The position numbers and the translations under genes are program-made. A stretch of DNA of 64,000 nucleotides from Paenibacillus sp. BK033 (GTDB taxonomy: Bacteria; Bacillota; Bacilli; Paenibacillales; Paenibacillaceae), in contig NZ_SLVP01000005.1 of NCBI RefSeq assembly GCF_004345425.1, forward strand, positions 434,001 through 498,000, in the 5' to 3' direction. Under the pieces are notes generated by a model. That model ran no database searches. It was not told where the DNA came from and saw only the letters and a list, made by a program, of their open reading frames with translations. This document shows, one piece after another, positions 59,773 to 64,000 of the stretch. Numbering within the stretch: position 1 is the first letter of the stretch; every line of letters begins with the position of its first letter.

Positions 59773-60147
59773 ATGACAACAATCGCGATATTCGGAAGTC
59801 GACACTATCCAAAATTGAACTTAGTTGTGGAATATGTAAAGAGCTTATCCGATGATACGATTGTTATTAGTCGAGGCACGAGAGGCGTAGATCATGTAGC
59901 TCATGTCACCGCACATTTTCGTGGGCTTCTTAGTAGGCAATTTCCTGCTAAATATAACGAAAACGGAAATAGTGCAATTTATCTTTCGAATGTGCAGGTA
60001 GTGTCCGAAGCCGAAATGCTTGTTGCATTTTGGGATGGTAAAAGTACAGGTACTTTGCAGACAATCGAAGTTGGTTATCAGCATGAAAAACCGGTGACCA
60101 TATACGGACCAGACGGAGAAATTCTTGAGAATCCTCTATTAACCTAA
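59773..60147 (+). CDS. SLOG/DprA-like (YspA-type) nucleotide-binding protein
   Basis: 124 residues after TAGGGGTGA. IAIFGSRHYPKLNLVVEYVK, a VISRGTRGVDHVA loop in place of the usual GGARGVD, and AFWDGKSTGTLQTIEVGYQH match the DUF2493/SLOG Rossmann-like family, proposed to bind nucleotide-derived ligands in stress or defence signalling. The Gly-Gly of the phosphate loop is changed to Arg-Gly, which may impair binding. Its last two codons and stop lie inside a family 1 repeat. Confidence 0.82.
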   Translation: MTTIAIFGSRHYPKLNLVVEYVKSLSDDTIVISRGTRGVDHVAHVTAHFRGLLSRQFPAKYNENGNSAIYLSNVQVVSEAEMLVAFWDGKSTGTLQTIEVGYQHEKPVTIYGPDGEILENPLLT

Positions 60148-60220
60148 CGAGGAACTATAGTTCAATTAATAAGACTCTACTGCAGTTTATCCTGAAGTAA
60201 GTTAGCTTTGCGTAAGGCAG
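60138..60220. repeat. Family 1 repeat, composite copy overlapping a stop codon
   Basis: ATTAACCTAACGAGGAACTA then TAGTTCAATTAA, a middle with CTGCAG, and TGAAGTAAGTTAGC...GGCAG. The upstream gene ends inside the left motif. Confidence 0.65.
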
Positions 60221-60299
60221 TCCGACGTTTTAGTGGGGATAAGATCGCCAATGTTTGGATTTTACGGCATGAAACCAACCTACCTGAGAATTACTAAAT

Positions 60300-60336
60300 C
60301 ACAAGAACCCATTCATAAAACGAATGGGTTTTTGTG
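60300..60336 (+). terminator. Intrinsic terminator
   Basis: CACAAGAACCCATTC pairs with GAATGGGTTTTTGTG, with one mismatch. Confidence 0.7.
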
Positions 60337-60446
60337 GCATTGACGCGCCTATTATATCCTTGCGCATAAGGGATTGGCTTATCGGAATAATAGTAAAGTG
60401 TTATTTATACACAGCTACAAAGAAAGTCTAACCAGAGGAGTGTAAA

Positions 60447-60623
60447 ATGAAAAAGAGTGGGAATAAAGTTATGCATTCTGAGGGTCAAAACGGAATGAAT
60501 GGTGATGAAGCAAGGATAATTCTGGACGGTAAGGCAACTATAAAGGCTCCAGAAGAGCCAAGTCTTGTAGACCGAGCAAAAGAGGTAATGGAGAACATTG
60601 GGACCGAGATAAACGGCGTATGA
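60447..60623 (+). CDS. 58-residue hypothetical protein
   Basis: ATG 60447 after AGAGGAG; sequence begins MKKSGNKVMHSEGQNGMNGD and ends SLVDRAKEVMENIGTEINGV. Charged, no helix long enough for membrane. A coiled amphipathic C-terminal helix is likely. Not recognised. Confidence 0.5.
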   Translation: MKKSGNKVMHSEGQNGMNGDEARIILDGKATIKAPEEPSLVDRAKEVMENIGTEINGV

Positions 60624-60678
60624 ACCAGAAATGGAAGGCTGATTTTGGTTCCTGGCAGAGATATTAAGTATATATACC

Positions 60679-60800
60679 TGTCGGATGATTAGAACTTTAT
60701 CTCATTAAAGACCGCGTTTATCGCGGCTTTTTTATTTTATGGGATAGTGTTGTTGCCAAATCATTATGACAAGAACTTTACCCCATTCCCGATAGAATTT
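60679..60800 (+). repeat. Family 2 element B, partly decayed
   Basis: TGTCGGATGATTAGAACTTT then ATCTCATT (unit 1); CCGCG-TTTAT-CGCGG plus T tract (60712-60733); unit 2 GGGATAGTGTTGTTGCC, no longer a perfect complement; unit 3 GACAAGAACTTTACCCCAT (60768). Confidence 0.7.
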
Positions 60801-60895
60801 CCTTCCGTACGATACAATTATCGTAAGCCTCTTTACTATCGCCTAAAAATGAAGTCCCCCGTGAACTGCCAATGCACGGAGGACGTTGCTTTGTG

Positions 60896-61081
60896 TTAAC
60901 TGTTAATGATGACACCACCGTTAACATGAAAGAATTGACCCGAGACGTACGAGGAGTCTTCCGATGCCAGATAGACATAGGCAGGAGCGACTTCATAAGG
61001 CTGACCCGCTCGCTTCATTGATGTTTTAGCTCCCCAATTCGCGACTTGGTCTGCTGGGAAGGATGCAGGGATTAACGATCT
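60896..61081 (-). pseudogene. Short-chain dehydrogenase C-terminal fragment
   Basis: SLIPASFPADQVANWGAKTS, MKRAGQPYEVAPAYVYLASE and VSGQFFHVNGGVIINS are the last 60 residues of a general stress protein 39-like SDR. The rest is absent. Confidence 0.82.
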
Positions 61082-61147
61082 AATGTTAAGGAAGAAGGAT
61101 AAAATTGAAACCATTCTTCGTGAGATAAGGGATAAAAGATAAACATT

Positions 61148-61238
61148 ATTAAGCTAAAGGGAAACGATAGTTGAATAGCCAAAAGAATAAAGCTCCCGGC
61201 ATGCAATCGGCAGCTTTATTACTTTAGTTGAACGCAGA
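61148..61238. repeat. Family 1 repeat, composite copy
   Basis: ATTAAGCTAAAGGGAAACGA then TAGTTGAAT (61148-61176); stem AATAAAGCT/AGCTTTATT (61186-61220); right side ACTTTAGTTGAACGCAG. Confidence 0.65.
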
Positions 61239-61252
61239 AAGCAGCTCGCGAT

Positions 61253-61284
61253 AAAAGCACCATTCAAAATTGAATGGTGCTTTT
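61253..61284 (+). terminator. Intrinsic terminator
   Basis: AAAAGCACCATTCAA pairs with TTGAATGGTGCTTTT. Confidence 0.85.
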
Positions 61285-61300
61285 ATTAATGATGTGGGGA

Positions 61301-61354
61301 ATGTTATCAAGTTCTTGTCATTTATGTTATCAAGTTCTTGTCATCCGACACTAA
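61301..61354 (-). repeat. Family 2 element E, minus strand, without terminator
   Basis: On the minus strand TTAGTGTCGGAT then two copies of GACAAGAACTTGATAACAT, 23 bases apart. The 5' part matches the sequence before unit 1 in element D. Confidence 0.7.
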
Positions 61355-61376
61355 TCCGCAGATTTACTGCAAGAAA

Positions 61377-61586
61377 GGGGAACTTATAAAAAATCAAAAC
61401 GAAAATAGTTCAATATAGTGTATGACACTAAACTCAAATTGTCAGGTGACAAGAACATTATCTCATTAAAGGCCGCGATATTCGCGGCTTTTTATATTTA
61501 TGGGATCAAGTTCTTGTCAAAACCAAATGACAAGAACTTGATCCCATTTCCGAAATTGACAAGAACTTAATCTCATTCCCGACGGT
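61377..61586 (+). repeat. Family 2 element C, complete
   Basis: Leader GGGGAACTTATAAAAAATCA...TATGACACTAAA (61377-61432); unit 1 GACAAGAACATTATCTCATT (61448); CCGCG-ATATT-CGCGG plus T tract; unit 2 ATGGGATCAAGTTCTTGTC (61500-61518); 10-base loop; unit 3 GACAAGAACTTGATCCCAT (61529-61547), perfect 19-base complement; unit 4 GACAAGAACTTAATCTCAT (61558-61576). Confidence 0.85.
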
Positions 61587-61707
61587 TGGCAGGGATGACT
61601 GCAGTGATCCTAGGCAGCACAAGCTCCAGCCGCAATGAAGAATGTCCAAGCACACAAAAGAGGGACATATTTGAGAAAAAACTTGAGAAATCAAACGTTT
61701 TTATATT

Positions 61708-61902
61708 TTGCCTCTCCTCGATTACGCGCTCTCCCACGGCGTGGAGCTGAGTCCCCGTTCGTCGGAGATCCGGATGCAAGTGGGAAGACGGCCGGATGCT
61801 GCTGACGATCCGCGACAACGCCAGGGCATCGATCCGGAGCGGCTGACTGGCGATGCGTACCGGATAATTCAAAGACGACAGGAAGGTTCCGCGGCAGCTT
61901 AA
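61708..61902 (+). pseudogene. Histidine kinase ATPase-domain fragment
   Basis: Frame 1 reads PLLDYALSHGVELSP, another frame WEDGRMLLTIRDN, and frame 1 again QGIDPERL: the N box and G1 box of a YesM/LytS-like sensor kinase, split by frameshifts. GC content is much higher than in the surroundings, so it came from elsewhere in the genome or from another source. Confidence 0.6.
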
Positions 61903-62054
61903 CGGTTTTACTAAGCTTTAGTAATCGTCAATTACGATTTTCATTTTGTAACTCAAGATGACGAAATCTTGTTTGATGGTTAAAATTACGTTTCTTTGCT
62001 AAAAATAAATTTTAGAGCTGTTCTGTTTATTAAGCCGAAGAGGTGGATTTGTTC

Positions 62055-63125
62055 ATGCGCGACATTCATTTGGTTCCAGTTTCCTATTTCCCATCAGAAA
62101 ATCTTGAATTTCCCATGGTTGCTAAACTCCAAACCATTACACCGAATCAATTATTTTACGTAAGAAATCATTTTGAATACCCGACAATCGATATAAACAC
62201 CTGGTACCTTTCAATTGAAGAATTAGTGGATCAACCAATTAAATTTACGTATGCTGATTTGAAAAGCATGAATAAGGTCACGCTATCCGCAACACTAGAA
62301 TGTGCAGGAAACAAGCGTTCGTTATTTGAAAGGAAAGCACAAGGTAACCAATTCAAGCTCGGTGCGATAAGCAACGCCATTTGGGGAGGCGTTCGACTGA
62401 AGGATGTATTAGACCAAGCAGGAGTATCCCCAAGTGCGACTGAGATTGTTTTTGAAGGATTAGATTACGGCCACCGAAATGACATGGATGGACAGGTATT
62501 TTTCAAAAGAAGTCTTCCTGTTGCCAAGGCACTTCACCCAGATACTTTATTGGCTTATGAAATGAATGGTGAACCGCTCTCCGATAAACATGGTTTTCCA
62601 ATAAGACTAATTGTGCCTGGATGGTATGCAGTTGCATCTGTTAAATGGCTGCATAGGATCAGAGTTGTAGACCAGCCATTAAAGGGACCGTTTCAAAGTA
62701 TAGATTATGTCATTCTAAAAAAAGCAAACGACTACAAACATGCACTACCGTTATCACCAGTTTTAATCAATTCAACGATAGCATCTCCTACAGAAGAGGA
62801 AGAGTTGGCTGTTGGCACCAACGTGGTACAAGGGTATGCTTGGGCTGGTGAGCATTCTGTAACGAAAGTAGAGATTAGCACAGATGGCGGGGCACTCTGG
62901 ACTGAAGCAAACATACTTGATCCTGATGTTCCCTATTCATGGAGGAGATGGTCTTTTGCGTGGGATGCGCAAAAACCAGGTCAATACACGATTATGAGCA
63001 AGGCAACGAACGATCATGGAGAGGTTCAACCGCTAAAGGCTGAATGGAATGTAAAAGGTTACCAAAATAACTCCATCCACGCCGTAAATGCTCATGTGAC
63101 AGCCCCTAACTTAGTGATTCAGTAA
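62055..63125 (+). CDS. Sulfite oxidase-like molybdopterin oxidoreductase
   Basis: 356 residues from ATG 62055 (AGAGGTGG upstream); a GTG at 62043 overlaps that site. LECAGNKR carries the Mo-ligand Cys (about 83); GHRNDMDGQVFFKRSLPVAK, YEMNGEPLSDKHGFPIRLIV and the C-terminal Mo-co dimerisation domain (AWAGEHSVTKVEISTDGG) complete the SUOX fold. No haem domain and no signal peptide were seen, so it would be cytosolic. Oxidises sulfite or a related substrate. Confidence 0.92.
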   Translation: MRDIHLVPVSYFPSENLEFPMVAKLQTITPNQLFYVRNHFEYPTIDINTWYLSIEELVDQPIKFTYADLKSMNKVTLSATLECAGNKRSLFERKAQGNQFKLGAISNAIWGGVRLKDVLDQAGVSPSATEIVFEGLDYGHRNDMDGQVFFKRSLPVAKALHPDTLLAYEMNGEPLSDKHGFPIRLIVPGWYAVASVKWLHRIRVVDQPLKGPFQSIDYVILKKANDYKHALPLSPVLINSTIASPTEEEELAVGTNVVQGYAWAGEHSVTKVEISTDGGALWTEANILDPDVPYSWRRWSFAWDAQKPGQYTIMSKATNDHGEVQPLKAEWNVKGYQNNSIHAVNAHVTAPNLVIQ

Positions 63126-63166
63126 ATAATATTCTGCAGGAAACAAACCAACAAGGAGTGTTTGAG

Positions 63167-63583
63167 TTGCTTACATTGGAGATTGCAAAACAATTGCTCG
63201 AGGTTGCGGAACAGAAAGGTCGTCAAATGGGACTCGCCTTCGATATCGCAATCGTCGACGCCGGGGCGAACTTGGTCGCCTTCCACCGGATGGACTATGC
63301 TCGGATTGCGGGGATCGAAATCTCCAAGGGGAAGGCCTGGACGAGTGTAGCCATGCAAATGCCCACGGCTAACTTAGCCCAGTCGGCGCTTCCCGGCGGT
63401 CAACACTATGGGGTCAACACGACAAACCAAGGGACAGTCACCATCTTAGCAGGCGGTATACCACTCGTTCACGAAGGCATGACCGTGGGCGGTATCGGCG
63501 TCGCCGGAGGCACCATGGAGCAAGACATGGAAGTGGCCAATGCCGTCGTTCAAGCGTTCGCCGCTGTAGTAGGAATGAAATAG
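63167..63583 (+). CDS. GlcG/HbpS family haem-degrading-type protein
   Basis: 138 residues from TTG 63167 (AAGGAG 8 bases upstream). FDIAIVDAGANLVAFHRMDY, GKAWTSVAMQMPT, and GGIPLVHEGMTVGGIGVAGG are the conserved GlcG/HbpS blocks. Some members bind or degrade haem; others are of unknown role in glycolate clusters. It follows the molybdenum oxidoreductase by 41 bases and is likely cotranscribed. Confidence 0.9.
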   Translation: MLTLEIAKQLLEVAEQKGRQMGLAFDIAIVDAGANLVAFHRMDYARIAGIEISKGKAWTSVAMQMPTANLAQSALPGGQHYGVNTTNQGTVTILAGGIPLVHEGMTVGGIGVAGGTMEQDMEVANAVVQAFAAVVGMK

Positions 63584-63605
63584 CAGTACAAAAGAGACAA
63601 TTTTA

Positions 63606-63634
63606 CCGCCTTTTCAAAAGAGCGGGTTTTCTTT
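63606..63634 (+). terminator. Probable intrinsic terminator
   Basis: CCGC-CTTTT pairs with AAAAG-A-GCGG, then GTTTTCTTTG. Confidence 0.5.
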
Positions 63635-63718
63635 GTTCAAAACTCAACATTCGAATTTAACATAGGCCGTCATGGTAGAAACTTTTACACAAAATCGCCT
63701 TCCCCGAGCAAAAAGGCA

Positions 63719-63913
63719 GGGAACTTATAAAAAAACAAAACGAAAATAGTTCAATATAGTGTATGACACTAAAAGTGTCGGACGACAAGAACATATATAC
63801 AACGGAAGTCGCTTATAAAGCGGCTTTTTTATTCTTTGTATAGAAGTTCTTGTCGTGAGCTTAAGACAAGAACTTCTATACAAAGCCGTAGTAGGACAAG
63901 AACTTCTAAACAG
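63719..63913 (+). repeat. Family 2 element D, complete
   Basis: Leader (63719-63773) nearly identical to that of element C; GTGTCGGAC then unit 1 GACAAGAACATATATACAA (63784); GTCGCTT-ATA-AAGCGGC plus six T; unit 2 at 63834-63854 and unit 3 at 63865-63885 are perfect 21-base complements around a 10-base loop; unit 4 GACAAGAACTTCTAAACAG (63895-63913). Confidence 0.85.
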
Positions 63914-63941
63914 TCCCTTGACACCAGGAAATGCACGATTT

Positions 63942-63973
63942 ATTAAGCTAACGGGCAGGGTAGCGTAACAATT
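63942..63973. repeat. Family 1 repeat, short copy
   Basis: ATTAAGCTAACGGGCAGGGT then AGCGTAACAATTAA. Confidence 0.6.
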
Positions 63974-64000
63974 AAAAATATTTACGGATATTTTCAAACC

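Noticed and set aside
61301..61586. Direct GACAAGAAC repeats as a CRISPR array
   Set aside because: Units are 19-21 bases with only 2-4 per locus, spacing 23-30 bases, both orientations, a terminator between, and no cas genes.
56068..63913. Family 2 elements as ends of an IS200/IS605 or retron
   Set aside because: No transposase or reverse transcriptase gene is present in the window; left open as a passive relative only.
63725..63997. 90-codon minus-strand frame at the right edge
   Set aside because: It runs through element D hairpins and the terminator; composition reflects the repeats.

Overview
The window looks like a chromosomal segment of a spore-forming, Gram-positive Paenibacillus-like bacterium (Paenibacillaceae). 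The signs are strong AGGAGG-type ribosome sites with frequent GTG and TTG starts, sigma-A promoters, cre-like and BirA boxes, a YjcZ-like Gly-rich/hydrophobic protein tail, a ywqB-ywqA (SWIM plus SNF2) pair, a class III FBPase and large secreted glycoside hydrolases. The identification is an inference from gene content, not a sequence match. No rRNA, tRNA, CRISPR array or intact insertion sequence was seen.

Layout. 0-7.8 kb: a truncated SAM methyltransferase, two small proteins sharing a short beta-barrel-like domain, an ArsR regulator with operator copies shared with an iron alcohol dehydrogenase, a GAPDH, and a GDSL hydrolase linked to an ABC exporter pair. 7.8-14.7 kb: two secreted polysaccharide hydrolases (GH43 with ricin-type lectin domains; GH51-like with two LamG domains) lying between a decayed ppk2 fragment and an intact ppk2. 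14.8-23 kb: methionine aminopeptidase with a TetR regulator, the GC-rich SWIM/SNF2 pair, an Ohr/OsmC remnant and an acetamidase with a zinc-ribbon-like insert. 23-31.4 kb: one 2767-residue cyclic beta-1,2-glucan synthase-like protein. 31.6-37.5 kb: a complete bioADBFHC operon behind a perfect BirA operator. 37.6-50.3 kb: ordinary metabolic and regulatory genes, including a TetR-controlled quinone reductase/MFS pair, fbp, a dus gene, a YqhC-like regulator diverging from an aldo/keto reductase, and a 49-residue L33 gene.

From about 50 kb to the end the character changes. Genes are short, AT-rich and often broken (SDR, MBL-fold, alpha/beta hydrolase, histidine kinase and other fragments). A 200-residue membrane protein is duplicated, and spacers carry two dispersed repeat families. 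Family 1 has the core ATTAAGCTA(A/T)CGGG...TATAGTTCAAT and often encloses a variable stem-loop. Family 2 is built from 19-21-base units starting GACAAGAAC, placed around an intrinsic-terminator hairpin. Its inverted units stay perfectly paired although their sequence differs at each locus, always around a 10-base loop. Family 2 is the best candidate here for an undescribed system. A second interesting point is a pair of near-identical promoter/operator modules, one driving a dead hydrolase gene and one a 14-residue amphipathic peptide.

Regulatory logic readable from the sequence: ArsR-type boxes on its own leaderless promoter and before the dehydrogenase; cre-like boxes on the hydrolase genes; BirA on biotin synthesis; paired TetR boxes before the quinone reductase/efflux genes; a MarR palindrome over the marR-LLM oxidoreductase promoter.
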